From contig NZ_JTCM02000014.1 of NCBI RefSeq assembly GCF_000817785.2, positions 33,520 to 97,519 of the forward strand: a stretch of 64,000 bases of DNA. The letters run 5' to 3'. This document shows, piece by piece, positions 9,063 to 17,139 of the stretch; within the stretch, counting starts at the first letter, position 1; each line of letters opens with the position of its first letter. The stretch comes from Hassallia byssoidea VB512170. Its GTDB lineage: Bacteria; Cyanobacteriota; Cyanobacteriia; Cyanobacteriales; Nostocaceae. The notes beneath the pieces were generated by a model, which saw nothing but the letters and a program-made list of their open reading frames with translations, made no database searches and was not told the origin of the DNA. The position numbers and the translations under genes were made by a program.

Positions 9063-9668
9063 ATGACTAAAGAACTAATTCGCGCCGTCGAGTCGGCTGA
9101 TTCACCAGCCTTGATGGTGGCAGCAGTGCAAAAGTTGGCAGCGGCGAAAGATGAAGCGGCAATTCCTACCTTAATTGCTGTGTTTGGTTATAACAACCCA
9201 ACCGCAGCAGTTGCGGCAGTTGCCGGATTGGTGGAATTGGGGGAAGTGGCAGTACCACAGTTGCTCTCTCAAATTGATGATTATAACTATGGCGCACGGG
9301 CTTACTCGATTCGTGCCTTAAGTGCGATCGCTGACCCCCGCGCAATAGATATATTACTCACCGCTGCTGCCACCGACTTTGCCCCAAGTGTCCGCCGTGC
9401 CGCAGCCAAAGGGCTAGGAAACTTACACTGGCATAAACTGAACGATTCCCAACGCGCATCTGCCCTGTCTCGATGTTTGGAAACATTACTCAATATTTCT
9501 ACTGACTCAGACTGGTCAATTCGTTATGCCGCTGTCGTCGGGTTGCAAGCATTGGCGAAAATTCCTGATTTGCGATCGCCCATTCAGGCTAAATTCAAAG
9601 AAATGCTTATCAGCGACACCGAGAAAGCAGTTTGTGCCCGCGTACAACTAGCGCAATTAGCAATGTAG
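9063..9668 (+). CDS. cpcF: phycocyanin alpha lyase subunit CpcF
   Basis: 201 residues, HEAT-like repeats (AVAAVAGLVELGEVAVPQLL, APSVRRAAAKGLGNL, DWSIRYAAVVGLQAL). Partner of CpcE in loading phycocyanobilin on CpcA. Aligns with the pecF product but lacks its NHCQGN motif, as expected for a lyase without isomerase activity. No clear ribosome site: the start follows heptamer repeats. Confidence 0.93.
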   Translation: MTKELIRAVESADSPALMVAAVQKLAAAKDEAAIPTLIAVFGYNNPTAAVAAVAGLVELGEVAVPQLLSQIDDYNYGARAYSIRALSAIADPRAIDILLTAAATDFAPSVRRAAAKGLGNLHWHKLNDSQRASALSRCLETLLNISTDSDWSIRYAAVVGLQALAKIPDLRSPIQAKFKEMLISDTEKAVCARVQLAQLAM

Positions 9669-9709
9669 AGACGCGATTTATCGCGTGTAGAGACACGATT
9701 TATCGCGTC
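9665..9709. repeat. GTAGAGAC dispersed repeat, two tandem units
   Basis: Two copies of GTAGAGAC(G/A)CGATTTATCGCGT, each with an internal palindrome (CGCGAT/ATCGCG), overlap the cpcF stop codon. The same GTAGAGACG / CGTCTCTAC family is seen at 22392-22460. Confidence 0.7.
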
Positions 9710-9744
9710 ATGGATTTATATCATAAAAAAAGGCAAAAGTCAAG

Positions 9745-10578
9745 ATGTCAATCCCATTACTAGAATATACTCCCAACTCGCAAAATCAGCGTGTTGAAGG
9801 ATACGAAGTACCCAGCGAAGACACCCCACAACCTTATCGGTTAACACCAACCTCTGAAGTTCCAGATATTGATGCCATAATTTGGGCAGGATATCGGCAA
9901 ATCTTCAGCGAACACTTAATTTTAAAAAGACATCGCCAACCCTTTTTAGAATCACAACTGCGAAATCGAGCGATTACCGTTCGCGATTTCATTCGCGGAT
10001 TGGGTAAAACTGAAGTTTACTGGGAGTTAGTAGGAGAAACCAACTCTAACTACCGTTTAGTTGACATCAGCTTAAAGCGGTTTTTAGGACGTGCTAGCTA
10101 CGGCAAAGACGAAGAAATTGCATGGTCAATTATAATTGCCACCAAAGGCTTGCACGGTTTCATCGACACCTTGCTTGACTCCGAAGAGTATCTAAGCAAC
10201 TTTGGCAACGACATTGTACCCTTCCAACGCCGCCGCTTCAAAGATAGACCCTTCAACTTAGTTAACCCCCGGTACGATGCAGATTATCGCAATCGCCTAT
10301 TGGGACAATACTTAGAAGGACGTACCTTTTATCAAGCAGTACGCACAGGAGAATCTGTACAACGCGGAGTTCGGCAAGCGATTCCGGACACATTCTTGTC
10401 AATGGCAGCGAGTATATCACCAGGCGGCATGAACTACCAGCGATCGAGCGATCGCGCCAGAAATTACATCTCAAGTGTCAAGCTGCCTGAGATGTCAAAA
10501 CAAGTTACAGAAACTACCGTCAAACCTACGGAAGTTGCTTTGCCTTACCGTTACATCCCAGGAAACAAAACAACCTGA
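9745..10578 (+). CDS. cpcG1: phycobilisome rod-core linker (first of three)
   Basis: 277 residues. Linker domain from about residue 10 to 190 with the CpcG-type N-terminus MSIPLLEYTPNSQNQRV and the conserved [20 protein letters not shown]. The C-terminal tail has no CpcD domain. CpcG proteins anchor rods to the allophycocyanin core. This copy is the most diverged in the central part and has the longest tail of the three. Confidence 0.94.
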   Translation: MSIPLLEYTPNSQNQRVEGYEVPSEDTPQPYRLTPTSEVPDIDAIIWAGYRQIFSEHLILKRHRQPFLESQLRNRAITVRDFIRGLGKTEVYWELVGETNSNYRLVDISLKRFLGRASYGKDEEIAWSIIIATKGLHGFIDTLLDSEEYLSNFGNDIVPFQRRRFKDRPFNLVNPRYDADYRNRLLGQYLEGRTFYQAVRTGESVQRGVRQAIPDTFLSMAASISPGGMNYQRSSDRARNYISSVKLPEMSKQVTETTVKPTEVALPYRYIPGNKTT

Positions 10579-10582
10579 CTAC

Positions 10583-10668
10583 GAGTTAAGAGTTAGGAGT
10601 GAGAAGTTAGGAATTAACAACTCATAACTCATAACTCATAACTCATAACTCATAACTCAACACTTATT
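10583..10668. repeat. heptamer repeats, inverted pair (cpcG1-cpcG2 spacer)
   Basis: GAGTTAAGAGTTAGGAGTG at the left faces five or so copies of AACTCAT at the right, ending just before the cpcG2 ATG. Same design as the cpcC-cpcD and cpcE-cpcF spacers. Confidence 0.8.
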
Positions 10669-10672
10669 AACT

Positions 10673-11416
10673 ATGTCAATCCCTTTACTACAATACAATC
10701 CCAGTTCTCAAAACCAGCGGGTAGCCGGTTACGAAGTCGGTAACGAAGACACCCCCAGAACTTACCGCGCAGAAGACTGTGGTTATGATGGCGAAATCCA
10801 AGAATTAATTTGGGCTGCTTATCGGCAGATTTTCAGCGAACACGAAACCCTGAAATTTCACCGCCAGATAAATCTCGAATCTCAGTTAAAGAACCGCGCA
10901 ATTACCGTGCGCGACTTCATCCGAGGTTTGGCAAAGTCAGAAGCGTTTCGGCGTTTGGTGGTAGAGACAAACTCTAACTACCGCATCGTCGAAGTTTGTC
11001 TCAAACGGATTTTGGGGCGCACGTCTTATAATAAAGACGAAGAAATCGCTTGGTCAATCAAGATAGCAACCCTCGGTTGGGGTGGCTTTGTCGATGCATT
11101 GGTAGATAGCGAAGAGTATCTAACCAACTTTGGCGAGAATACAGTTCCCTATCAACGACGCCGCTTCAAAGACAGACCCTTTAACTTGGTGACACCTCGC
11201 TACGGTAATTACTGGCGCGATAAGGAAGAAAGTGAGCGTTACAAGTCCGGCGATATCAGTAACTTCCTAGATATGGCGAATGGAATTGAGATTAGGACAG
11301 TTAACTATACACCAGTTAGCACTGCCAATATCCAAATTCCCGACATGACAAAGAATACTAAGCCCCAAGGTATTCCCGTTTCTGTTAGTCCCAGCGCTAG
11401 TTTTCCCGTGCGGTAA
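10673..11416 (+). CDS. cpcG2: phycobilisome rod-core linker (second of three)
   Basis: 247 residues, N-terminus [20 protein letters not shown], linker domain with [17 protein letters not shown] and [20 protein letters not shown]. Rod-core linker role as cpcG1. The central block [23 protein letters not shown] is nearly identical to that of the third copy, showing a recent duplication or gene conversion between cpcG2 and cpcG3. The heptamer repeats end a few bases upstream of the ATG, so no normal ribosome site is seen. Confidence 0.94.
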   Translation: MSIPLLQYNPSSQNQRVAGYEVGNEDTPRTYRAEDCGYDGEIQELIWAAYRQIFSEHETLKFHRQINLESQLKNRAITVRDFIRGLAKSEAFRRLVVETNSNYRIVEVCLKRILGRTSYNKDEEIAWSIKIATLGWGGFVDALVDSEEYLTNFGENTVPYQRRRFKDRPFNLVTPRYGNYWRDKEESERYKSGDISNFLDMANGIEIRTVNYTPVSTANIQIPDMTKNTKPQGIPVSVSPSASFPVR

Positions 11417-11565
11417 ATTGATTTGAGATTTTAGATTCAATCGCAAATCTAAATAAGGGACAATAAATAAAGAATGAGGATTTTGAGCAATCAACCCTCT
11501 TTCAGTTTTCAGTTTCTCTTGGAATGACGTTTAATCTCTTAATAAATTACGAGGAAGATTGCAGC

Positions 11566-12327
11566 ATGGCACTGCCATTACTTCAATACAAACCCAGCAG
11601 TCAAAATCAACGAGTCAAAAGCTTTGGCAAAGCTGACCTTGATGAAGAAACACCATATATCTATAGAATAGAAGATGTCAGCAGCTATACTGACATGGAA
11701 AATATCATTTGGGCGGGCTATCGCCAAGTTTTCAGCGAACATGAGATTCTCAGCTTTAACCGTCAGAAAAATCTCGAATCTCAACTGAAAAATGGCTCGC
11801 TAACTGTACGCGACTTCATCCGTGGTTTAGCCAAATCTGAGGCATTCTATCGTTTGGTTGTCTCAGTTAACAACAACTACCGCTTAGTAGACATTACTCT
11901 AAAGCGGTTGTTAGGTCGTTCTTCTTATAATAAAGAAGAAGAAATTGCTTGGTCAATCAAGATAGCAACCCTTGGATGGGGTGGCTTTGTTGATGCCTTA
12001 GTTGACAGTGAAGAGTACACTAGCGCATTTGGTGAGAACACTGTACCTTACCAACGCAAGCGCATGGAGGGACGCCCCCACAACTTGGTAACTCCTCGCT
12101 ACGGCGAAGACTTCCAAGAAAGAGAAGGCACAGTTCAAACAGACTGGCGCTTCACCCTGGACAAATACTACAGCAGCAAGTCCAAAGAACGGCGCTTGGC
12201 AGAAGGCGACCCCCGCAAATATGCGGATATGGCAGCATCTCTAGATACTTCAGGTAATTACGCGCAAAAGGTTTCTGCTTTTGACCTTGATTATCTGAGC
12301 TTAGTGCCATCTCGTGGTAGACGCTAG
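11566..12327 (+). CDS. cpcG3: phycobilisome rod-core linker (third of three)
   Basis: 253 residues from ATG 11566 ([17 protein letters not shown]). The open frame reaches back to 11524 but GAGGAAGATT stands as ribosome site before the inner ATG and matches the family start. Linker domain with [20 protein letters not shown]. Last gene of the cluster; three cpcG copies is the number I recall for Mastigocladus laminosus, whereas Anabaena 7120 has four. Confidence 0.94.
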   Translation: MALPLLQYKPSSQNQRVKSFGKADLDEETPYIYRIEDVSSYTDMENIIWAGYRQVFSEHEILSFNRQKNLESQLKNGSLTVRDFIRGLAKSEAFYRLVVSVNNNYRLVDITLKRLLGRSSYNKEEEIAWSIKIATLGWGGFVDALVDSEEYTSAFGENTVPYQRKRMEGRPHNLVTPRYGEDFQEREGTVQTDWRFTLDKYYSSKSKERRLAEGDPRKYADMAASLDTSGNYAQKVSAFDLDYLSLVPSRGRR

Positions 12328-12357
12328 GATTTCAACTAGAAATACCTAAAATTTTAT

Positions 12358-12451
12358 ACTGGGTCTGGTTTCCGTGTTGATGTGACAATTAGCTGATAGT
12401 TTTTCTGTTAGCTAGGCGTTGCGTTAAGTGGAGACTAGACCCAGTAGTTTT
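12358..12451 (+). terminator. terminator of the cpc operon
   Basis: ACTGGGTCT at 12358-12366 pairs exactly with AGACCCAGT at 12437-12445. The long loop holds a small inner hairpin (AGCT...AGCT), and a T run follows at about 12447-12452. Placed right after the last cpcG. Confidence 0.7.
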
Positions 12452-12483
12452 TTACGCTTTCGCTTCTAGCGTGAAATTTTGGG

Positions 12484-12523
12484 AAGTGCGATGGGCAAAG
12501 CCCCCCAAAGAAGCGATCGCGCT
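12484..12523. repeat. 40-bp inverted repeat, left copy (flanks vapC module)
   Basis: Its reverse complement occurs at 13326-13365 with 38 of 40 bases identical by eye. Starts AAGTGCGATGGGCAAAGCC and ends in a HIP1-type GCGATCGC. The pair encloses the toxin-antitoxin genes. Confidence 0.8.
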
Positions 12524-12536
12524 TGAGTTCCCCATC

Positions 12537-12962
12537 TTACAGTAATTTCCACGGATTGATGATGGTTAACCCTACGTGTTTAAAGTCTTCTTCGTTGCGC
12601 GTGACTAAACTGCAACGGTGATTCATAGCGATCGCTGCAATCAAAGAGTCGATCGCCGACATGCGCTGTCCACTCAAATCAAGTTTGCCAGTTAATTGTC
12701 CCCACTGGCGCATTACTTCAATATCTACCAACAAAATCTTGCCACTGAAGCTGCGCATTAAATCATCATTAACCCAATTGTGCAAAGTGGTTTTACGCTT
12801 GGAATCAGGCAATTTTTCAATTCCTTTGTATATCTCACCAATCGTCAGCACACTCAGATAAACGTTGTTAAAATCGAGAGCATCAATCCACTCAACAACT
12901 TTGAGATTTGGCTGTTTGGCAACCAGTTCTGAAATCACGCAGGTGTCAAGCAAATAGCTCAC
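12537..12962 (-). CDS. vapC: VapC-type PIN-domain ribonuclease toxin
   Basis: 141 residues. PIN-domain nuclease with the acidic site visible: Asp6 (LLDTCVISEL), Glu43 (TIGEIYKGI), Asp105 (SAIDSLIAA) and Asp126 (TRNEEDF). Toxins of this class cut tRNA or other RNA unless bound by the antitoxin. Overlaps the upstream antitoxin gene by four bases (ATGA-type overlap), so the two are co-translated. Enclosed by 40-bp inverted repeats at 12484 and 13326. Confidence 0.88.
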   Translation of the reverse strand: MSYLLDTCVISELVAKQPNLKVVEWIDALDFNNVYLSVLTIGEIYKGIEKLPDSKRKTTLHNWVNDDLMRSFSGKILLVDIEVMRQWGQLTGKLDLSGQRMSAIDSLIAAIAMNHRCSLVTRNEEDFKHVGLTIINPWKLL

Positions 12963-13216
12963 AAAATAAAGTCTCCCCTAGTATTGCTTTTATCCCGATT
13001 CAAATCCAACTCAACCTCAGCTAAGGGAGACTCTCGGAAAAAAGTAGACAGTTTTTTCTGCGAAGCCATCATCTTACAGTATTCTACGTAAGACAGGACG
13101 ATCGCCACTTCAACCCCACGTTTTGTAATCACCTGTGGTCCTTGCTGGATAGCTTCTTCCACCACTTCACTGAATTTGTTCTTCGCTTCTTGGAGTTGCC
13201 AAATTCGATTCATCAC
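12959..13216 (-). CDS. Phd/YefM-type antitoxin
   Basis: 85 residues. N-terminus RIWQLQEAKNKFSEVVEEA and QVITKRGVEVAIVLSYVEY are the DNA-binding, dimerising half of Phd/YefM antitoxins. The C-terminal about 30 residues would bind and neutralise the VapC toxin. First gene of the pair on the minus strand; usually represses its own promoter together with the toxin. Two neighbouring ATG codons open the frame (MMN), and either could be used. Confidence 0.87.
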   Translation of the reverse strand: MMNRIWQLQEAKNKFSEVVEEAIQQGPQVITKRGVEVAIVLSYVEYCKMMASQKKLSTFFRESPLAEVELDLNRDKSNTRGDFIL

Positions 13217-13325
13217 TTTTTCCTGGCTAGTCTATCTAGATTTTAACTAATTTAATTGTAGATTTTCTAACTATTAGGAAGTTTTAGTTCTTTGCAAACC
13301 GCATATTCATCGTGAAGTTTTAATT

Positions 13326-13365
13326 AGTGCGATCGCTTCTTTGCGGGGCTTTGCCCATCGCACTT
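13326..13365. repeat. 40-bp inverted repeat, right copy (flanks vapC module)
   Basis: Reverse complement of 12484-12523 with two mismatches by eye. Lies upstream of the antitoxin gene. The two copies could mark the ends of a small mobile cassette or be unrelated insertions of one dispersed repeat. Confidence 0.8.
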
Positions 13366-13406
13366 ATTCAAATTTTAGGAAAGGGCGATCGCTGCGATCG
13401 CGCACA

Positions 13407-13640
13407 TCACGAAGCCGGAAAAATCCGACTCAAGTCTAATAAAGTATCTTCAAACCCAGAAATTGCAACTGACCGATCGGGTAGAGAAATTTGCTTGCTC
13501 AGATAATTAAACTCATCTTGAGCATTTTCATATGGCTGATTGTAACGTTCTAATTGACGAGCATTTAAGTTGACAATCCAGTAATCTAAAATTCCAGCTT
13601 ATGCATAAAGTTTCAGCTTCGTGGTTTGGTGATAAGTCAA
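13407..13640 (-). pseudogene. Uma2-family (DUF820) endonuclease remnant, C-terminal part
   Basis: On the minus strand, read toward 13407, an open stretch encodes AGILDYWIVNLNARQLERY and ends LLDLSRIFPAS plus stop. AGIxxYWIVN and the pattern after it are the C-terminal part of Uma2-type proteins, a large cyanobacterial family with a restriction-endonuclease fold. The preceding codons, in the same frame, read TTKLKLYA followed by a TAA (13599-13601) exactly where the family has Glu, so a single-base change has made a stop. The N-terminal half is absent; the next gene begins at 13650. Confidence 0.75.
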
Positions 13641-13649
13641 TCAATTGAG

Positions 13650-14282
13650 CTATAAAGATTGAATTTCTGCATTGAGATTGCGACGAGCAGCTTTTTCCCC
13701 AACCTCAAACATCAAAGTTGTAAAGTAAATACGCTGACGCTGCAAAAAGCTCTCTAAAACTTGTCTGCGACCGACAATATATTCTGCTTCTGACACCCAA
13801 GCATATTCCTGACGAATGTAAAGAGCGTATTCTCGATATTGGACTGGGTTAGCAGCCAAAATTGCCAAATCAGCATCAAGTAGGACTTGACTATCAAAGT
13901 CATCTGCCGCAGCTTGATGGTTTTTGGTATTTATAATCAGACGAGTTACAGCAGTAATATTACTGGGGGGAATGCCCAAACTACTCAGCAATTCACAAGC
14001 CACCGCAGCGCTTCTTTCTTCATTATTTTGAGCTTTAGTGTCATAAACTACATCGTGAAACCAGGCAGCAAGTTGAACCGCAGCTAAATTTCTGGTATAA
14101 GCTTGCAAATTGTCAATAATTTTGAGAACGTGGTAAATGTGTTTGAGCGTATGGTAATAGCGATCGCTACTAGAGTAAGCCTCAACTAAAAGATTAAATG
14201 CGCTCTGTGCCGCTACTTGGTCAACTTCAAAACCAGAGAGTGTCCGCTGCCACTGACAAAATAATGATGAGTCAAGTTTCAT
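13650..14282 (-). CDS. HD-domain phosphohydrolase-like protein
   Basis: 210 residues. HD-superfamily metal site is readable: YYHTLKHI (His), AAWFHDVVYD (His-Asp) and LLDADLAILA (Asp). This matches the family of predicted metal-dependent HD phosphohydrolases of about 200 residues common in bacteria, whose substrate is not known. Its start lies nine bases from the end of the upstream acyltransferase-GAF gene, so the two are probably one transcription unit. Confidence 0.8.
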   Translation of the reverse strand: MKLDSSLFCQWQRTLSGFEVDQVAAQSAFNLLVEAYSSSDRYYHTLKHIYHVLKIIDNLQAYTRNLAAVQLAAWFHDVVYDTKAQNNEERSAAVACELLSSLGIPPSNITAVTRLIINTKNHQAAADDFDSQVLLDADLAILAANPVQYREYALYIRQEYAWVSEAEYIVGRRQVLESFLQRQRIYFTTLMFEVGEKAARRNLNAEIQSL

Positions 14283-14291
14283 TTAGACAGT

Positions 14292-15536
14292 TTAAGTTTC
14301 CAGTATATCTGTAACAAACGGTTCAATCGCCAACCCAATGCGATCGCCTACAAGTTGCAGTCGCTGTACATCATCTTTGGTGAATTCACAGTGACGAAAC
14401 GTGCCAACATGAAAGACACCACTTATCCCCTTTTTAAGCTGCAAAGGGACACCTATCATTGATTGAATTCCCCTATTTCGCAAAATCGGACTCACAACTT
14501 CTACTTTTGACAAATCGTCTACAATCATTTGCTCACCACTTGCGGCTATACGACCTGCAAAGCCTTGCCCAATCGGAATTCGCACAGCTTCTACAATTTC
14601 TTCTTCAAGACCGATGGTGGCGCATACAGCTAATTGCTGCCCGCTCTTTGTGGGCAATAAAATCGTAATTGTATCCACATTCATTACTTGACGGATGCAG
14701 TCAAGCAGCACGGAAAGCAGATTTTCTAAAACAAAATGAGGAAATACAGTATCGTTTACTGTCAGGGGATAACTTAGTTCAGCAGTCTTCTCAATTTGAG
14801 CTAGAGCTACACTTAGCTTAATGTCGAGGCGGCTGTTATTATTATGTGTTAGCTTCGTTTGTTCTTTGTCTTGGCGATCGCGGATCGCTTTTGCCGGCAC
14901 ACCCACTGCAATTGAGAACGGAGGGATATCTTTGCTAACAACCGATCCTGCACCAATCACACTACCTTGACCGATGGTGACTCCATCTAATACTGTCACT
15001 CCATGCCCAAGCCAACAGTTATCCTCTATAATAATTCCCTTGCGAGTCACACCTTGTTCTCTGATTAACACAGTCAGGTCGGCAAAATTATGATTGTTAG
15101 CATATATCCCTGAGTGAGATGCAATCATACAGTGCTTACCAATTTTAATGTTGCCAGGACCAGCGATACAAACGTAAGGAGCGATATATGTATTTTCATC
15201 AATATGAATACAGGTATTGTCTAACGCTCCAATTTCAACACCACGCTCTAGGGCTACTCGCTCTCCAAGATAAATTTTATTATTTTCATGTCCTCTTCCA
15301 TCTAAACGAACATTCTTGAAAATATGCACTCCATCGCTTATTTCTATGCTAGAAGCGCCAAGAAATTCAACGCCGTTTTGAATATAAACTGAGCTACCAA
15401 TACGGGCAAAAATACTACGATACAATACATTTCTTAACTTTGCACCCAGAGCAATTGACGGAATCCATCCAAGGATTGTCGTAACTAAAACTTCCTTCAA
15501 TCGCATCCATCTTGAAGCAGATTGTTTTGTATTCAT
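14292..15536 (-). CDS. left-handed beta-helix acyltransferase fused to a GAF domain
   Basis: 414 residues from ATG 15536, chosen over the longer frame to 15611 because GGGAG stands about 10 bases before it. Residues about 45-215 are hexapeptide repeats of a left-handed beta helix with the acetyltransferase ending GAGSVVSKDIPPFSIAVGVPAKAI (WbbJ/NodL type, usually O-acetylation of sugars). Residues about 255-410 are a GAF domain (ITILLPTKSGQQLAVCATIG, IPIGQGFAGRIAASG). The GAF part is a close relative of the protein at 16186. I infer an acyltransferase gated by a small ligand or redox signal. This fusion is unusual. Confidence 0.8.
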   Translation of the reverse strand: MNTKQSASRWMRLKEVLVTTILGWIPSIALGAKLRNVLYRSIFARIGSSVYIQNGVEFLGASSIEISDGVHIFKNVRLDGRGHENNKIYLGERVALERGVEIGALDNTCIHIDENTYIAPYVCIAGPGNIKIGKHCMIASHSGIYANNHNFADLTVLIREQGVTRKGIIIEDNCWLGHGVTVLDGVTIGQGSVIGAGSVVSKDIPPFSIAVGVPAKAIRDRQDKEQTKLTHNNNSRLDIKLSVALAQIEKTAELSYPLTVNDTVFPHFVLENLLSVLLDCIRQVMNVDTITILLPTKSGQQLAVCATIGLEEEIVEAVRIPIGQGFAGRIAASGEQMIVDDLSKVEVVSPILRNRGIQSMIGVPLQLKKGISGVFHVGTFRHCEFTKDDVQRLQLVGDRIGLAIEPFVTDILET

Positions 15537-16185
15537 TTTTTGATAACTCCCAAAGAAATTTGCTGTTAATATTGAAGCAACTACACTATCAAAAGTTTCA
15601 ATTGCTATCAAGAGTCAAATAATACTTTTTTAGTAACCGCTGTAATCGTCTTAAATTTCCTCATCATCTTGTCAAAATAAAGTTGTTGAGTTGATGAGAT
15701 ATTCAATTGAATTTTCCTCAGAAGATAATTGCTACAAGCAATTAGGCACAATTTATACCTGGATGTAATTATTCAATTTATATTTACATTTTTTAGACGG
15801 CTACACGCAATCTAGGGGGGAGTATCTCCAACTTCGGACATCACATTAAAGTCCACCATTGGGCTAAATAAGTATCTACTTCCCCTACTGCTGTAGCGGC
15901 TTTTTTGTCGCCAGTTTGTACCGTCTAATATTGTGTTCACTACAAATAAAGATGATTAAATAACTGACTACTTAAGACTTGGAATACAAGTCTAACAATA
16001 TTTTTACTGTAACTTCACTCTTTTTTGTAAAGTATTAATGAAGTTATTTTGGAGTATGTTTATAAAACAGTGAAGACAAAAAGATAACAATACACAGAAA
16101 AGAGCTATCTCTTACCTGCATAAGGCTTTATGGCAATTAAGAAAACTATTTATTTACCAAGGCTGCAAAATAAATAATAAAAATC
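15537..16185. other. AT-rich spacer
   Basis: About 650 bases without a gene. A minus-strand stretch of 27 codons (15828-15910, reading TGDKKAATAVGEVDTYLAQW) looks coding-like but is closed by a stop immediately upstream, so it is at best a remnant. Otherwise nothing recognised. Confidence 0.4.
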
Positions 16186-16899
16186 TTAATCTACTTGCGA
16201 TCGCATGAAGCTAAATACGTAAATGTATCTTTGGATAGATGAATTATAGAAAGTTTTGACAACGTTTTTTAATTTAAGAATTTGCTTCCTCAAGGCAGAT
16301 AAATTCAGCAAAAATTCCCGATGGATAATATTGATGTAAGATATAAGTTTTCCGACATTGTGATGCCGATCGCACTCGATCTGCAACACATCTGCATCCC
16401 CTATCATCAACTTCAGGCGATGTGCAATCAGTTGCAGTTGCTGTACATCGCGTTCGTTAAAGTAGTGAGAATCAAACGTACCGACGTGTAGAACTCCAAT
16501 CGATTGTTCATTAATAGGTATTGGGATACCGACAAGCGATCGCAAACCTTTCTGGCGGAGAATTGGACTGTAGACTTCTACCGCCGACACATCATCAATT
16601 ATCATCGGCAGCATATTCTCGGCGATGCGACCGGCAATTCCTTGCCCGATGGGGATACGGATCTGTTGTCTAATTTCCTCCTCTAGTCCCAAAGTAGCGT
16701 ATACGGCAAGATGCTGTTGGTCTGACACAGGAAGCAAAAGCGTGACTGTATCTACCGATGTATACTCTTGCAGCCATTTAAGTAGTCTTTTGATAGAGGC
16801 GGCAAATTGAGTTTTTGTGTTATTTCGCCTCTCACCTACAACTACATTCCAGCCTCTATAAGGCATTGGTTGACCAGTGTGATTTCCCCAAAATATCAT
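16186..16899 (-). CDS. GAF-domain protein
   Basis: 237 residues. Residues about 25-175 are a GAF domain (VTLLLPVSDQQHLAVYATLG, IPIGQGIAGRIAE, SPILRQKGLRSLVGIPI) closely like that of the acyltransferase fusion at 14292. A basic helical tail of about 60 residues has no known domain. GAF domains bind cyclic nucleotides, bilins or other small ligands; the bilin-binding cysteine of phytochrome-like GAFs is not evident. Output domain missing, so it may act by partner binding. Confidence 0.75.
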   Translation of the reverse strand: MIFWGNHTGQPMPYRGWNVVVGERRNNTKTQFAASIKRLLKWLQEYTSVDTVTLLLPVSDQQHLAVYATLGLEEEIRQQIRIPIGQGIAGRIAENMLPMIIDDVSAVEVYSPILRQKGLRSLVGIPIPINEQSIGVLHVGTFDSHYFNERDVQQLQLIAHRLKLMIGDADVLQIECDRHHNVGKLISYINIIHREFLLNLSALRKQILKLKNVVKTFYNSSIQRYIYVFSFMRSQVD

Positions 16900-17090
16900 G
16901 CTTAAAAAGAGTGTTTTTTAAGCAAATTATAACTTTTTCATGCGAAAAAATCGGTATAAATCCCACCAACTGTTCTTATCAGAGAAAGCGATCGCTCTAC
17001 TGAGTCGTAAAAATGAAGCATAAAGAATTACACATACAGCAACGCGCTTGCGCGATCGTGTGGTCAACTATAGCTAAAATCAATAAGGTA

Positions 17091-17112
17091 TAGTAGAGCG
17101 ATCGCTCTACTA
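17091..17112. promoter_or_regulatory. 22-bp perfect palindrome upstream of prfB
   Basis: A perfect palindrome centred on the HIP1 octamer GCGATCGC with arms extended by TAGTAGA/TCTACTA, 28 bases before the prfB ATG. A half copy (GCGATCGCTCTACT) lies at 16988-17001. Could be an operator, a hairpin in the 5' leader, or a dispersed repeat. Confidence 0.45.
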
Positions 17113-17139
17113 AAGCGCTCGCACTTTTCACACAAGTCT

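Noticed and set aside
15828..15910. Short coding-like minus-strand segment (TGDKKAATAVGEVDTYLAQW)
   Set aside because: Closed by a stop directly upstream, 27 codons only; cannot be assigned to a family.
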